The notes under the pieces are model-generated. The model searched no databases. It had not been told where the DNA came from and saw only the letters and a list, made by a program, of their open reading frames with translations. Made by a program: the position numbers and the translations under genes. Of a DNA stretch of 64,000 nt, positions 53,328-64,000 are shown in pieces. The DNA is taken from assembly GCA_947493335.1 (NCBI GenBank), contig CANLQO010000001.1:310001-374000 (forward strand), read 5' to 3'. This DNA is from an uncultured Paracoccaceae bacterium (GTDB lineage: Bacteria > Pseudomonadota > Alphaproteobacteria > Rhodobacterales > Rhodobacteraceae). How positions within the stretch are numbered: the first letter of the stretch is position 1; every line of letters starts with the position of its first letter.

Positions 53328-55220
53328 TCAGTCTGCGGCGTAGCCCAATGGCTGCAGGGCGGTCTTGATCTCATCCAGAATGGCGGGGTCGTCAATGGTT
53401 GCAGGCATCTTGAAATCTGCATTGTCGGCGATCTTGACCATCGTCCCGCGCAGGATCTTGCCCGACCGCGTCTTGGGTAACCGATCAACCACCGCAATCA
53501 GCTTGAACGCAGCGACCGGTCCGATGGTCTCGCGCATCATCTTCACGCATTCGGCCTTGATGTCATCGTCGGATTTGGCTGTGCCTTTGTTGGTACAGAC
53601 AAACCCCAGCGGCAATTGCCCTTTCAGTTGGTCGGTCACGCCGATAACCGCGCATTCTGCGACGTCGGGGTGATTGGCGAGCACCTCTTCCATAGCACCC
53701 GTTGACAGGCGGTGCCCGGCCACGTTGATCACGTCATCGGTGCGGGCCATGATGTAAAGGTAGCCGTCTTCATCAATCATCCCCGCATCGCCGGTTTCGT
53801 AATAGCCGGGAAAGGTCGTCAGATAGCTGGATTTGAACCGCTCTTCCGCGTTCCAAAGGGTTGGCAGTGTGCCAGGCGGCAGGGGGAGTTTGATGGCGAT
53901 GGCGCCAAGCTCGCCCGGTTTCATCGGGTGTCCTGCCTCATCAAGAATCTGGACATCATAACCCGGCATCGCCACCGTCGGAGAGCCGATCTTGACCGGC
54001 AATGCCTCGATCCCCGCAGGGTTACCGGCAATCGTGTAGCCGGTTTCGGTTTGCCACCAATGGTCATAGACCGGCACACCCATTACCTCTTGCGCCCATT
54101 TGATCGTGTCGGGATCGGCGCGTTCACCGGCAAGATAAAGCGCACGCAGGCCAGAGATGTCGTATTTCTTGATCTCCTCTCCCGTCGGGTCCTCGCGCTT
54201 GATGGCCCGAAAGGCTGTGGGGGCTGTGAAAAAGCTGCGCACGTTGTGCTCTGCAATGACACGCCAGAAGGTGCCAGCGTCCGGTGTGCCGATAGGCTTG
54301 CCTTCGAAAACGACCGTCGTGTTTCCGTGGATCAACGGTGCGTAACAGATATAGCTGTGGCCCACGACCCAGCCGACGTCTGAAGCCGCCCAGAACACAT
54401 CGCCGGGGTCGACCTGATAGATGTTCTTCATCGTCCAGTTGAGTGCTACAAGATGCCCAGCCGTCGGGCGAACCACACCCTTGGGCGCGCCCGTGGTGCC
54501 AGAGGTATAAAGGATATAAGCCGGGTGATCGCCCGCGACAGGGACGCAATCGGCGGGCGCTGTCCCTTCCTGAAAGGCGTGCCAGTCTACATCGCGATCC
54601 GGGGCGAGGTCGGCAAGGGCTTGTTCGCGTTGGAAAATCACGCAGAAGTCGGGCTTATGCGATGCCAGTTCAATCGCACCATCGAGAAGCGGTTTGTAGG
54701 CCACAACGCGGCCCGGCTCTATCCCGCAAGACCCTGCGATGATCGCTTTTGGGGTGGCATCGTCGATGCGGACGGCCAGTTCGTTGGCCGCAAAACCACC
54801 AAACACGACCGAGTGGATGGCACCTAACCGGGCGCAGGCAAGCATCGCCTCTAACGCTTCGGGCACCATCGGCATGTAGATGATGACGCGGTCACCTTTG
54901 GACACGCCTTTTGCGGCCAGCGCCCCGGCAAGTGAGGCCACGCGCGTTTGCAATTCGGCATAGGTGATCGAGCTTTTTGTATCGGTGATCGGGCTGTCAT
55001 AAATGATCGCCGCCTGATCGCCGCGCCCGTTTTCGACATGGCGGTCAACGGCGTTATAGCAGGTGTTGACGGTCGCATCGGTAAACCACCGGTATAGCGG
55101 GGCCTTGCTGTCATCGAGCGCTTTGGTTGGGGGGGTGGTCCAATCAATGGCCCGCGCCTGTTCCATCCAGTAACTTTCTGGATCGTTTTGCCAGGATTTG
55201 TAAACGTCAGCGTAGCCCAT
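53328..55220 (-). CDS. prpE: propionyl-CoA synthetase
   Basis: MGYADVYKSWQNDPESYWMEQARAIDW; YTSGTTGAPKGVVRPTAGH; GKILRGTMVKIAD. Confidence 0.93.
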   Translation of the reverse strand: MGYADVYKSWQNDPESYWMEQARAIDWTTPPTKALDDSKAPLYRWFTDATVNTCYNAVDRHVENGRGDQAAIIYDSPITDTKSSITYAELQTRVASLAGALAAKGVSKGDRVIIYMPMVPEALEAMLACARLGAIHSVVFGGFAANELAVRIDDATPKAIIAGSCGIEPGRVVAYKPLLDGAIELASHKPDFCVIFQREQALADLAPDRDVDWHAFQEGTAPADCVPVAGDHPAYILYTSGTTGAPKGVVRPTAGHLVALNWTMKNIYQVDPGDVFWAASDVGWVVGHSYICYAPLIHGNTTVVFEGKPIGTPDAGTFWRVIAEHNVRSFFTAPTAFRAIKREDPTGEEIKKYDISGLRALYLAGERADPDTIKWAQEVMGVPVYDHWWQTETGYTIAGNPAGIEALPVKIGSPTVAMPGYDVQILDEAGHPMKPGELGAIAIKLPLPPGTLPTLWNAEERFKSSYLTTFPGYYETGDAGMIDEDGYLYIMARTDDVINVAGHRLSTGAMEEVLANHPDVAECAVIGVTDQLKGQLPLGFVCTNKGTAKSDDDIKAECVKMMRETIGPVAAFKLIAVVDRLPKTRSGKILRGTMVKIADNADFKMPATIDDPAILDEIKTALQPLGYAAD

Positions 55221-55335
55221 GGTGTCCTCCCCCCAAGACGGTATTGCCCTAGGGATAGGCGGTCGTCCTTGGCCGGACAAGCCGCATCGCGCCGGGCCCG
55301 GAGGGAGTTGTAAATTTTTTGACGGTCTGCGGGAC

Positions 55336-57615
55336 TTAGCTGTAGTGATCGACCGGGGTACCGGCGACGGCAGACATATTCAAAAGACCGCGTGCGGTGA
55401 TGGACGGGGTAACGATATGGGCCTTGTTGCCCATGCCCATCAGGATTGGTCCCACCTCAAGCGCACCGCCGCGCATCTTCATGATGTTGCGTACACCTGA
55501 TGCGGCATCGGTGTTGGCAAAGACAAGGCAATTGGCGGCGCCCTCCATATGAGCCGCGGGAAAGACCCGCGCGCGCAATGCGGGGTCAAGCGCGGTGTCG
55601 ATGTGCATTTCGCCCTCATAGGCAAAGTCGCGCGGCGCACTGTCGAGAATTTCCATCGCCGCGCGCATCCGACGCCCGGTATCACAGTCAAGGTTGCCAA
55701 ATTGGCTGTGCGAACACAGCGCGATATTTGGGATCAGACCAAAGCGCCGAACGTGACGCGCGGCACCTATGACGGTCTCGGCAATCTGTTCTGGCGTCGG
55801 CTCGGCATGGACCTGCGTGTCGGCAAAGAACAGCGGCCCATCCTCCATGATCATCATCGACAGGGCGCCCGCTGGATGAAGCCCACCGTGGCCCAGGATT
55901 TGAGATACATAGTTGAGATGCCAAAGATATTGCCCAAAGGTGCCGCAGATCAAGCTGTCGGCCTCGCCGCGATGAACCATGACCGCGCCGATGGCGGTGG
56001 TATTGGTGCGCATGATCGCTTTAGCCAGATCAGGGGTCACGCCCTTGCGCGCCATGAGGTCATGATAGCTGTTCCAGTAGTCACGGTAGCGCGGGTCATT
56101 TTCGGGGTTCACGATCTTGAAATCCACGTCAGGCCTGATGGTCAGGCCCGCACGCTCGCACCGTGCGGCGATCACATCGGGGCGCCCGATCAGGATCGGA
56201 TGGTCAGTGGTTTCTTCCATGATCGCCTGACTTGCACGCAGTACGCGCTCATCCTCGCCTTCGGCAAAGACGATGTTGCGTTCGGCCGTGCGAGCCGCCT
56301 CAAACACGGGGCGCATCAAGAAGGCAGATCGGAAAACTGAGCCGTCCAGCTTTCGCTTGTAGGCCTCCATGTCGTCGATCGGGCGGGTCGCGATCCCGGT
56401 CTTGCAGGCCGCCCCGGCAACCGCGCTGGCAACGACGCCCATCAGGCGTGGGTCAAATGGTTTGGGGATCAGGTAGTCGGCCCCGAATGTCAGCTGTTCA
56501 CCCTTGTAGGCCGCCGCTGCTTCGGCCGAGGTGGTCGCACGGGCGAGCGCCGCAATACCTTCGACACAGGCCACCTTCATTTCATCATTGATGTCGGTTG
56601 CGCCCACATCCAGTGCACCCCTGAATATGAATGGAAAGCAAAGCACGTTGTTGACCTGATTGGGAAAATCGCTGCGGCCTGTGGCGATGATCGCGTTGGG
56701 ATTCACGGCGCGTGCTGCTTCGGGGTCAATCTCGGGGTTGGGGTTTGCCAGCGCAAAGATGATCGGAGTCTCGGCCATCTTGGCGACCATTTCAGGTTTC
56801 AGGACGCCGGGACCGGACAGGCCAAGAAATAGATCAGCACCGCCAATCACATCGTCCAGCGTCGCGGGGGTCGTGCCTTGGGCAAAGGCGGCTTTTTGTG
56901 GGGTCATGTCCTTTTCGCGGCCTTCGTAGACGAGGCCCTCAATATCGCATAGCCAGACGTTTTCGCGTTTGACGCCAAGCGTCAGCAACATGTTCAGACA
57001 AGCGATACCCGCCGCACCGCCCCCGGTGCTGACGATCTTGATATCCTCAAACGATTTTTCCGCGACCCGCAAAGCATTGGTTGCGGCGGCGCCGACGACG
57101 ATGGCCGTGCCGTGCTGATCATCGTGAAAGACGGGGATATTCATGCGGGCGCGGCAGGCCTCTTCCACGATAAAGCAATCGGGTGCTTTGATGTCTTCCA
57201 GATTGATGGCCCCAAATGTGGGCTCCAAGGCGCAGACGATATCGGCCAGTTTGTGGGGGTCGGGTTCGTTCAATTCGATGTCAAAACAGTCGATATTGGC
57301 GAACTTCTTGAAAAGGACGGCCTTGCCTTCCATGACCGGCTTTGAGGCAAGTCCGCCGATGTTGCCCAACCCCAGTACGGCCGTGCCGTTGGTCACGACG
57401 GCCACCAGATTTCCGCGCGCGGTATAGTCTCGGGCGGTGTCAGGATCAGCTTTGATTTCAAGACAGGCTTCGGCAACGCCGGGGGAATATGCGCGGGCCA
57501 GATCACGGCCATTGGCCAGCGGTTTGGTTGCGCGAATCTCAAGCTTGCCGGGCTTTGGATGCTGGTGGTAATCAAGCGCCGCCTTGCGAAGACTTTCGTT
57601 GTCGGATTTGGCCAT
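55336..57615 (-). CDS. maeB: NADP-dependent malic enzyme with phosphotransacetylase-like C-terminal domain
   Basis: [40 protein letters not shown]-terminal PTA-like region. Confidence 0.96.
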   Translation of the reverse strand: MAKSDNESLRKAALDYHQHPKPGKLEIRATKPLANGRDLARAYSPGVAEACLEIKADPDTARDYTARGNLVAVVTNGTAVLGLGNIGGLASKPVMEGKAVLFKKFANIDCFDIELNEPDPHKLADIVCALEPTFGAINLEDIKAPDCFIVEEACRARMNIPVFHDDQHGTAIVVGAAATNALRVAEKSFEDIKIVSTGGGAAGIACLNMLLTLGVKRENVWLCDIEGLVYEGREKDMTPQKAAFAQGTTPATLDDVIGGADLFLGLSGPGVLKPEMVAKMAETPIIFALANPNPEIDPEAARAVNPNAIIATGRSDFPNQVNNVLCFPFIFRGALDVGATDINDEMKVACVEGIAALARATTSAEAAAAYKGEQLTFGADYLIPKPFDPRLMGVVASAVAGAACKTGIATRPIDDMEAYKRKLDGSVFRSAFLMRPVFEAARTAERNIVFAEGEDERVLRASQAIMEETTDHPILIGRPDVIAARCERAGLTIRPDVDFKIVNPENDPRYRDYWNSYHDLMARKGVTPDLAKAIMRTNTTAIGAVMVHRGEADSLICGTFGQYLWHLNYVSQILGHGGLHPAGALSMMIMEDGPLFFADTQVHAEPTPEQIAETVIGAARHVRRFGLIPNIALCSHSQFGNLDCDTGRRMRAAMEILDSAPRDFAYEGEMHIDTALDPALRARVFPAAHMEGAANCLVFANTDAASGVRNIMKMRGGALEVGPILMGMGNKAHIVTPSITARGLLNMSAVAGTPVDHYS

Positions 57616-57634
57616 CGTCGCGATCCACCTGATT

Positions 57635-57648
57635 GTTTAATATTAAAC
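57635..57648. promoter_or_regulatory. perfect 14-bp palindrome in the maeB/cupin divergent region
   Basis: GTTTAATATTAAAC. Confidence 0.6.
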
Positions 57649-57694
57649 TACTGCCATGACGCAGCGGTAGCTATCCCCCGTCTATACACACGGA

Positions 57695-58837
57695 ATGCCA
57701 AAGCTTGCAAATCATCAAAGCCCGCAGCACGCTGTCATGATGACACAAAATCATCTCTCCAACGACAACAAGACTGAGGCGCGGGTGATCGTGCACAGTA
57801 GCGATCTGACCGGTGATATCAGCTTTTTCGGGGCCGAGTTGGGAATGCGGTTGGACATGATCTATCCCGCAGATGATCCTGCGACAGCCATTTTCAGCGG
57901 GCACGGGCTACGCTTGCAACTTGAGCGGGGCGTAGGCGCGCCCGGTCGCATTATCTTGGCGACGGACCATCGGTCTCCGGCCACTTTGACAGCACCCGGC
58001 GGCTGCGAGATCCGGATCACCCCCCTGAACCTGCCGTTGGAATTGCCTCAGACTCAGCACGCCTTTGTCGTGCGCAGGCTGGCCGATCAGGCGCCATGGG
58101 TCATTGGGCGTGCGGGCATGCATTACCGCGATCTGATCCCGGACCGGCTCGGCGGTTCCGTTATCGCCAGTCACATCCGCATCCCAGACGGGGGGCCAGT
58201 GCCGGACATGGTGCATTTCCATCGCGTGGGTTTTCAGCTGATCTTTTGTTATCGCGGCTGGGTTGACGTTGTTTACGAGGATCAGGGCGGTCCAATCCGA
58301 TTGCACGCGGGCGATTGTTTTATCCAGCCGCCTGAAATCCGGCATCGCGTGCTCGAGGCCTCTGACGGTATCGAAGTGATCGAGATTGGCGTGCCCGCCG
58401 AGCATATCACAGAGATTGACCATGATATGGTGCTCCCAACACCGGACCTGCGACCGGATCGGGAATGGGCGGGCCAAAAGTTCGTTCACAATTGTGCGCA
58501 GGATGGCGCATGGCTGCCGCACGTCTTGCAGGGGTTCGAGGCGCGGGACACAACGATCAATGACAACACAGGCGGGATCGCCGGGGTCAAGGTCCTGCGA
58601 CGTGGGGTGGGGTTTCCGACTTGGGCCCGGCACGACGCCGACATCTACTTTTGCTTTGTGATGGAAGGCCAGATGACACTCGAAGGCGAGGGGCGGGACC
58701 CATACACGCTGCAGGCGGGCGATGCTTTTGTTGTGCCGCCCGGCATGCCGGTGCGTTATGCGTCTCCGACCAGCGATATTTCGTTGCTTGAGGTCACCTT
58801 GCCCGGTGAGTTCGCGGCAGAGGCAGAGCGGAGCTGA
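57695..58837 (+). CDS. bicupin protein with N-terminal VOC/glyoxalase-like segment
   Basis: ARVIVHSSDLTGDISFFGAELGMRLDMIYPADDPATAIFSGHGLRLQLERG (VOC-like), then IRLHAGDCFIQPPEIRHRV and YTLQAGDAFVVPPGMPVRY (two cupin motifs). Confidence 0.75.
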   Translation: MPKLANHQSPQHAVMMTQNHLSNDNKTEARVIVHSSDLTGDISFFGAELGMRLDMIYPADDPATAIFSGHGLRLQLERGVGAPGRIILATDHRSPATLTAPGGCEIRITPLNLPLELPQTQHAFVVRRLADQAPWVIGRAGMHYRDLIPDRLGGSVIASHIRIPDGGPVPDMVHFHRVGFQLIFCYRGWVDVVYEDQGGPIRLHAGDCFIQPPEIRHRVLEASDGIEVIEIGVPAEHITEIDHDMVLPTPDLRPDREWAGQKFVHNCAQDGAWLPHVLQGFEARDTTINDNTGGIAGVKVLRRGVGFPTWARHDADIYFCFVMEGQMTLEGEGRDPYTLQAGDAFVVPPGMPVRYASPTSDISLLEVTLPGEFAAEAERS

Positions 58838-59022
58838 AAATCAAGCTTATCGCGCAGCTCGTCGATCAGCTTGGACGCATCCGACATGCTCAGCCGTTGG
58901 TCAAATGACCGGCCCGTGGCCTGACACAGGGCCGACAACATGTCCGCCACATCGTCGGACATCGCGGTGTCGTCGTGCTGCGGTGCAAAGAACGGGATGA
59001 CATGTTTGCGTTGCGTGCTCAT
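58756..59022 (-). CDS. DUF3072-like small protein
   Basis: DVADMLSALCQATGRSFDQRLSMSDASKLIDELRDK resembles the DUF3072 core. Confidence 0.5.
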   Translation of the reverse strand: MSTQRKHVIPFFAPQHDDTAMSDDVADMLSALCQATGRSFDQRLSMSDASKLIDELRDKLDFQLRSASAANSPGKVTSSNEISLVGDA

Positions 59023-59142
59023 CAAAACCTCGGAGACTGGAACAGACCAACGCACGTCTTGCAGATTTGTTCCCGGCGTCAGGCCTTGCATCCGACACTT
59101 TCTGCAAGCACTCTGATCGCCTAAGAAAACCGGAGCTGCCCC

Positions 59143-59538
59143 ATGTCCCTTGTTGATGATGCACGCGCGGTGCGCAGAAATGCCCACGCGCCCTACTCAA
59201 ACTTCAAGGTGGGTGCTGCCATCCGCGCTGCCTCTGGCACGGTGTATTGCGGCTGTAACGTGGAAAACGTGGCCTATCCTGAAGGCACCTGCGCAGAGGC
59301 GGGCGCGATTGCTGCCATGGTCGCAGCGGGAGAGACTGAAATCGCCGAAGTTGCCGTGATCGCCGATAGCCCGCAACCGGTCAGCCCCTGTGGCGGGTGT
59401 CGCCAGAAGCTTGCGGAATTTGCGGCGGGCGATGTGAAAGTGACCCTTGCCACAACCGACGGCGTATTGCTGTCGACGACCGTGGGCGCTTTGTTGCCGG
59501 GGGCGTTTGATCAAGAATATTTGTCGCGGGCAACCTGA
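59143..59538 (+). CDS. cdd: cytidine deaminase
   Basis: APYSNFKVGAAIRAASGTVYCGCNVENVAYPEGTCAEAGAI; PCGGCRQKL. Confidence 0.97.
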   Translation: MSLVDDARAVRRNAHAPYSNFKVGAAIRAASGTVYCGCNVENVAYPEGTCAEAGAIAAMVAAGETEIAEVAVIADSPQPVSPCGGCRQKLAEFAAGDVKVTLATTDGVLLSTTVGALLPGAFDQEYLSRAT

Positions 59539-60839
59539 TGGACGCACGCGCCATCATCGCAAAGGTTCGGCGCCGGCAAACGCCAGATGCAGAGGAATTG
59601 GCGTGGTTCGCCAAGGGCTTGGCAAGTGGTGCGGTGAGCGATGCTCAGGCCGGGGCATTCGCCATGGCGGTTTGCCTGAACGGGTTAAGCGCCGAAGGCC
59701 GGATCGCGTTGACGTCCGGGATGCGCGATAGCGGCGACGTGCTTTACTGGGACCTCGACCGCCCCGTCATCGACAAACATTCGACCGGCGGGGTCGGCGA
59801 CTGCGTCTCGCTTGTCCTCGCCCCGATGCTCGCTGCCTGTGATGTTGCGGTCCCGATGATCTCTGGCAGGGGGCTTGGCCATACGGGCGGCACGCTTGAC
59901 AAGCTTGAGGCGATACCGGGCTTGTCCACCTCTGTCTCTGAAACCAAGCTGCGCCAGATTGTGGGCGATGTCGGCTGCGCAATCGTAAGCGCCACGGGCA
60001 ACATAGCGCCAGCGGACAAACGGCTTTATGCGGTGCGCGACGTCACAGCGACGGTGGAAAGCATCGAATTGATCACCGCGTCCATTCTGTCCAAGAAACT
60101 CGCCGCCGGGCTGGAGGGTCTGATCATGGACGTCAAGGTGGGTTCTGGCGCGTTCATGAAAACGACCGATGAAGCGCGGGCACTTGCAACGTCACTGGTG
60201 GACGCCGGAAACGGGGCAGGATGCAAGACGACGGCCTTGATTACCGACATGAACCAGCCATTGGCGCCGGCGCTGGGCAACGCGGTTGAAGTCGCGGCCT
60301 GTATGGAGGTCCTGTCGGGTCAAAGGGACGCGGCACCACGTTTGGTCGCGCTTTCGCTGGAACTCGGGACGGCGTTGTTGGAGCAAACCGGCATGACGAC
60401 AGAGGTGGCACGGCGCAAATTGGAAAAGACCCTGTCAACGGGTACAGCGCTGGACCGCTTTGCAAGGATGGTCACAGCGTTGGGTGGGCCGCCGGACATG
60501 GCGCAGGATTGGCAAACCCACTTGCCAAAAGCCCCGGTCGTGGGTGAGGTGCCTGCCCGTTCTGACGGCCACGTCCGTGCGATTGATGGCGAAGCGCTTG
60601 GCCTTGCGGTCGTCAATCTTGGTGGTGGTCGGCGGGTTGAAACGGATCAGGTCAATCCGGCCGTTGGCCTGACAGAGGTCGTGAGCCTTGGGCAGCCCGT
60701 CTCGCGCGGCCAGCCACTTGCGGTGATACACGCCGCCGATGAAGACAGCGCAGAGGCCGCTGCCCACGCCGTACTATCTGCCATCACGATTGCAGATAAG
60801 CCCACCATCCCCGACCTGATCCGTGAAAGGATTTCCTGA
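59538..60839 (+). CDS. deoA: thymidine phosphorylase
   Basis: DKHSTGGVGDCVSLVLAPMLAACDV; GRGLGHTGGTLDKLEAIPG. Confidence 0.97.
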   Translation: MDARAIIAKVRRRQTPDAEELAWFAKGLASGAVSDAQAGAFAMAVCLNGLSAEGRIALTSGMRDSGDVLYWDLDRPVIDKHSTGGVGDCVSLVLAPMLAACDVAVPMISGRGLGHTGGTLDKLEAIPGLSTSVSETKLRQIVGDVGCAIVSATGNIAPADKRLYAVRDVTATVESIELITASILSKKLAAGLEGLIMDVKVGSGAFMKTTDEARALATSLVDAGNGAGCKTTALITDMNQPLAPALGNAVEVAACMEVLSGQRDAAPRLVALSLELGTALLEQTGMTTEVARRKLEKTLSTGTALDRFARMVTALGGPPDMAQDWQTHLPKAPVVGEVPARSDGHVRAIDGEALGLAVVNLGGGRRVETDQVNPAVGLTEVVSLGQPVSRGQPLAVIHAADEDSAEAAAHAVLSAITIADKPTIPDLIRERIS

Positions 60840-62050
60840 TGCCCCGCGCCTTTCTTGTTGTCATGGACAGTGTTGGTATTGGCGGTGCGCCAGATGCGGA
60901 CCGTTTCTATAACGGTCTCAAGCCCGATACGGGTGCCAATACCGTCGGACATATCGCGCAAATTTGTGCGGACGGACACGCCGATATTGGCCGAAGCGGC
61001 CCGCTTATGGTGCCGACGCTTGATCACCTCGGACTGGGCAAGGCGCTGACACTGGCATCCAATGACAGTGCGCCGGGGCTTTATGCGCGCCCAACCGGGG
61101 CCTGGGGTGCTGCCACCGAAAAGTCGATGGGTAAGGATACACCATCGGGCCATTGGGAACTGGCTGGCGTGCCAGTGCCTTGGGGTTGGCACACTTTCCC
61201 GGATGAGAACCCCGCTTTTCCCGATCACCTCGTGACCAAGATCTGTCAGGCCGCGGGCACTGGCGGGCTCTTGGGAAACCGCCATGCCTCTGGCACTGCG
61301 ATCATCGAGGAAGAGGGCGCGCGGCACATGCAGACCGGTTGGCCGATCGTTTATACGTCGGTCGACTCGGTGGTGCAGATCGCTGCCCATGAAGAGACGT
61401 TTGGTCTTGACCGGCTGCTTTCACTTTGTGCCGAGATTGCGCCAACCATCCATGCAATGAAGGTCGGTCGCGTGATCGCGCGACCTTTCATCGGCTCGCC
61501 CGAGGCCGGGTTCGCCCGCACGCCCAACCGCAAGGATTTCGCCATTGCGCCGCCGGACAAGACGATCTGCGACTATGTGCAGGATGCGGGGCGTGCGGTC
61601 TATGCGGTGGGCAAGATCGGTGACATCTTTTCCATGCGTGGGATTGATGAAGTTCGCAAAGGGCCCGATGTCACGCTGATGGGGCATTTGAACGATCTGG
61701 TGCAGACCGCAGCACCTGGGTCGTTGACCTTTGCCAATTTTGTTGAATTCGACAGCGAATACGGCCACCGGCGCGACGTGGCGGGGTATGCCCGACACTT
61801 GGAATGGTTTGACGCCGAACTGGCCAAAATATTGCCCGCTTTGGCCGCTGATGATCTGTTGATTGTCACCGCCGATCATGGCAATGACCCAAGTTGGGGC
61901 GGCACCGACCACACCCGCGAACGGGTGCCGGTTCTGGCACACGGTATCGGCGCCAAGGCATTGGGACATATTGGTTTTTCCGATGTCGGTGCCTCGGTCG
62001 CGGCGCATCTGGGCGTGCCATATCAAGGACAGGGACAAAGCTTTTTATGA
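60839..62050 (+). CDS. deoB: phosphopentomutase
   Basis: MPRAFLVVMDSVGIGGAPDADRF; GKDTPSGHWE; TADHGNDPSWGGTDHTRE. Confidence 0.98.
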   Translation: MPRAFLVVMDSVGIGGAPDADRFYNGLKPDTGANTVGHIAQICADGHADIGRSGPLMVPTLDHLGLGKALTLASNDSAPGLYARPTGAWGAATEKSMGKDTPSGHWELAGVPVPWGWHTFPDENPAFPDHLVTKICQAAGTGGLLGNRHASGTAIIEEEGARHMQTGWPIVYTSVDSVVQIAAHEETFGLDRLLSLCAEIAPTIHAMKVGRVIARPFIGSPEAGFARTPNRKDFAIAPPDKTICDYVQDAGRAVYAVGKIGDIFSMRGIDEVRKGPDVTLMGHLNDLVQTAAPGSLTFANFVEFDSEYGHRRDVAGYARHLEWFDAELAKILPALAADDLLIVTADHGNDPSWGGTDHTRERVPVLAHGIGAKALGHIGFSDVGASVAAHLGVPYQGQGQSFL

Positions 62051-63033
62051 CGTATCGCGACTTGCCAAAGGTGGAACTGCATCTTCATTTGGAGGGGGCC
62101 GCGCCGCCCGCCTTTATTCGGGGTTTGGCGCAAGAGAAAAACATTGATCTCTCGGGCATCTTTGATGCTGACGGCGGCTATGTCTTTCGCGACTTTGAAC
62201 ATTTTCTGTCGGTTTACGAAGCCGCATGTGAACCGCTGAAATCGCCCGAGGACTTTTACCGCCTGACCAAGGCGGTGCTGCAGGAAACAGCAAGCCATGG
62301 GGTGATCTATGCAGAGACATTCATTTCGCCCGATTTCTGCGGCGGTGGCGATGTGGCCGCTTGGCGCGACTATCTTGATGCGATGGCACAAGCGGCAACC
62401 GATTGCGAAACGTCTGACGGCATCACCCTCAAGGGTATTGTGACCTGCATCCGCCACGAAGGCCCCGAACAGGCCAAAAAGGCGGCAAAGTGCGCAGTCG
62501 AAACCATGGGCGATTTTCTGACCGGCTTTGGCATGGCTGGGGCCGAAATGATGCATCGCCCGGCCGATTTTGCCTATAGTTTTGACATGGCGCGCGAAGC
62601 GGGGCTGGCGCTGACATGCCACGCGGGCGAATGGGGTGGCCCCGATATGGTGGCCGAGACCTTGGACGCGCTTAAGGTCGCGCGCCTTGGCCATGGCATC
62701 AAGGCCCATCGCGACCTCGATCTGGTTAAGCGGCTGGCGGATGAGGGGATCGTGCTCGAAGTCTGTCCCGGCTCGAACGTCGTGCTTAAAGCGGTTGACG
62801 GTTGGGTCAGTCACCCGATTGCCAAGCTCCGCGATGCGGGCGTTCCGGTCACAATTTCGACCGACGATCCGCCGTTCTTTCACACCACGATGACGGCAGA
62901 ATATGAGGCGCTCAACAAGACTTTCGGTTGGGATGAAACCGATTTTCTGGAACTCAACAAAACCGCCATCAACGCCGCCTTTTGCGATGACGCAACCCGC
63001 GCAGGCATTCTCAAACGACTGGAGCAGGCATGA
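62047..63033 (+). CDS. add: adenosine deaminase
   Basis: [53 protein letters not shown]. Confidence 0.96.
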   Translation: MTYRDLPKVELHLHLEGAAPPAFIRGLAQEKNIDLSGIFDADGGYVFRDFEHFLSVYEAACEPLKSPEDFYRLTKAVLQETASHGVIYAETFISPDFCGGGDVAAWRDYLDAMAQAATDCETSDGITLKGIVTCIRHEGPEQAKKAAKCAVETMGDFLTGFGMAGAEMMHRPADFAYSFDMAREAGLALTCHAGEWGGPDMVAETLDALKVARLGHGIKAHRDLDLVKRLADEGIVLEVCPGSNVVLKAVDGWVSHPIAKLRDAGVPVTISTDDPPFFHTTMTAEYEALNKTFGWDETDFLELNKTAINAAFCDDATRAGILKRLEQA

Positions 63034-63662
63034 AAGACCATCTGACCCATGTGACCCACCCGCTGGTGCAGCACAAGCTGACATTGATGCGGAAAACCGA
63101 CACCTCGACTGCGGTGTTCCGCCAGCTTCTGCGCGAGATCAGCCAGCTTTTGGCCTATGAGGTGACGCGCGAGTTGCCGATGACCACGCGCAAGATCGAT
63201 ACGCCGCTAGAGCCGATGGATGCGCCCGTCTTGGACGGAAAGAAGCTGGCGCTTGTGTCGATCCTGCGGGCTGGCAACGGGTTGCTTGACGGCATTCTTG
63301 AGCTGATCCCCTCGGCACGTGTCGGCTTTGTCGGGCTCTACCGCGACGAAGAAACGCTGCAGCCCGTGCAATACTACTTTAAGGTCCCCACGGAGCTTGA
63401 GGACCGTCTGGTCATCGCTGTCGATCCGATGCTTGCGACTGGAAACTCTTCTGTCGCAGCGATTGATCTATTGAAGAAAGCGGGTGCAAAGAACATCCGA
63501 TTCTTGTGTCTGCTGGCCGCGCCCGAAGGCATCGCGCGGATGAAAGAGGCACATCCGGATGTGCCGATTGTGACCGCCGCAGTGGATAGTCACTTGAATG
63601 ACAATGGATATATTGTCCCCGGACTAGGGGATGCGGGCGACCGGATGTTCGGTACTAAATAA
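63030..63662 (+). CDS. upp: uracil phosphoribosyltransferase
   Basis: [60 protein letters not shown]. Confidence 0.98.
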   Translation: MKDHLTHVTHPLVQHKLTLMRKTDTSTAVFRQLLREISQLLAYEVTRELPMTTRKIDTPLEPMDAPVLDGKKLALVSILRAGNGLLDGILELIPSARVGFVGLYRDEETLQPVQYYFKVPTELEDRLVIAVDPMLATGNSSVAAIDLLKKAGAKNIRFLCLLAAPEGIARMKEAHPDVPIVTAAVDSHLNDNGYIVPGLGDAGDRMFGTK

Positions 63663-63668
63663 GGGAAG

Positions 63669-63691
63669 AATCCCTTTACAAAATAGGGATT
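63669..63691 (+). terminator. weak hairpin after upp
   Basis: AATCCCT-N9-AGGGATT; no clear T run. Confidence 0.4.
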
Positions 63692-63728
63692 GTGGGTCAT
63701 CCTTACACAACATTTTGTGGGGGATGCG

Positions 63729-64000
63729 ATGTCGTCGATTAGACATTTGAATGCGGCCGTGCTGGCCTTGGCGGTTTGTGCAGGCATTGCCGCAGCGCAG
63801 ACGGATGGCCCGGCCGAGTTCCCTCCTGCCGATTTCAACGGCAACCAGTTCGTCGACAGCAATGGCTGCGCGTTTATCCGCGCGGGCATCGGCGGGGCAA
63901 CAAATTGGGTGCCGCGCGTCTCACGTCAGCGCCAGCCATTGTGCAACTTCCAGCCCAGCTTTGCGGCTGGAACCGCCGGTCCGGCACCGGGCCCCGTGGC
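63729..64000 (+). CDS. secreted protein, N-terminal part (runs off the window)
   Basis: Signal peptide MSSIRHLNAAVLALAVCAGIAAAQ then EFPPADFNGNQFVDSNGCAFIRAGIGGATNWVPRVSRQRQPLCNF; resembles Rhodobacteraceae SPOR-domain proteins. Confidence 0.6.
   Translation, partial: MSSIRHLNAAVLALAVCAGIAAAQTDGPAEFPPADFNGNQFVDSNGCAFIRAGIGGATNWVPRVSRQRQPLCNFQPSFAAGTAGPAPGPV

Noticed and set aside
62023-63084. 353-aa minus-strand ORF
   Set aside because: Antisense to add; no domain recognised.

Overview
This window looks like a chromosomal segment from an alphaproteobacterium of the Rhodobacteraceae/Roseobacter type. It is mostly core-genome content; I saw no rRNA, tRNA, CRISPR array, prophage or IS element. 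Recognisable blocks: a partial clpA; gloB; the ATP synthase F1 operon atpHAGDC; prs; ltaE; ribF; groESL with a CIRCE element; a DctPQM TRAP transporter; ppaC; an AGAT-like amidinotransferase; purEK; hsp20-DUF1150; sat/cysC; trxB with a coupled RES-domain gene; lgt-midA-pgeF; proC-csaA-2-hydroxyacid dehydrogenase; tdk; an HTH-arsH pair; prpE; maeB; and the cdd-deoA-deoB-add-upp salvage operon. The strongest candidate for something undescribed is one 691-codon ORF (34393..36468, minus). It joins an N-terminal MarR/EPS-type winged-helix domain in frame to a bifunctional ATP sulfurylase/APS kinase. A 52-bp composite inverted repeat (TTTGTTC-N6-GAACGTA-N12-TACGTTC-N6-GAACAAA) lies immediately upstream, which suggests a self-regulating sulfate-activation trigger enzyme. 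Other items worth a look: twin TGAAC-N3-GTTCA palindromes flanking the promoter of a lipoprotein/DUF2145 pair, a dispersed two-hairpin intergenic repeat, a trxB-RES coupling without an antitoxin, a 47-aa ORF absent from the ORF track, a VPLPA-CTERM vWA protein, and a Hint-like protein apparently lacking its nucleophile. All family names come from reading the sequence by eye; no searches were run.
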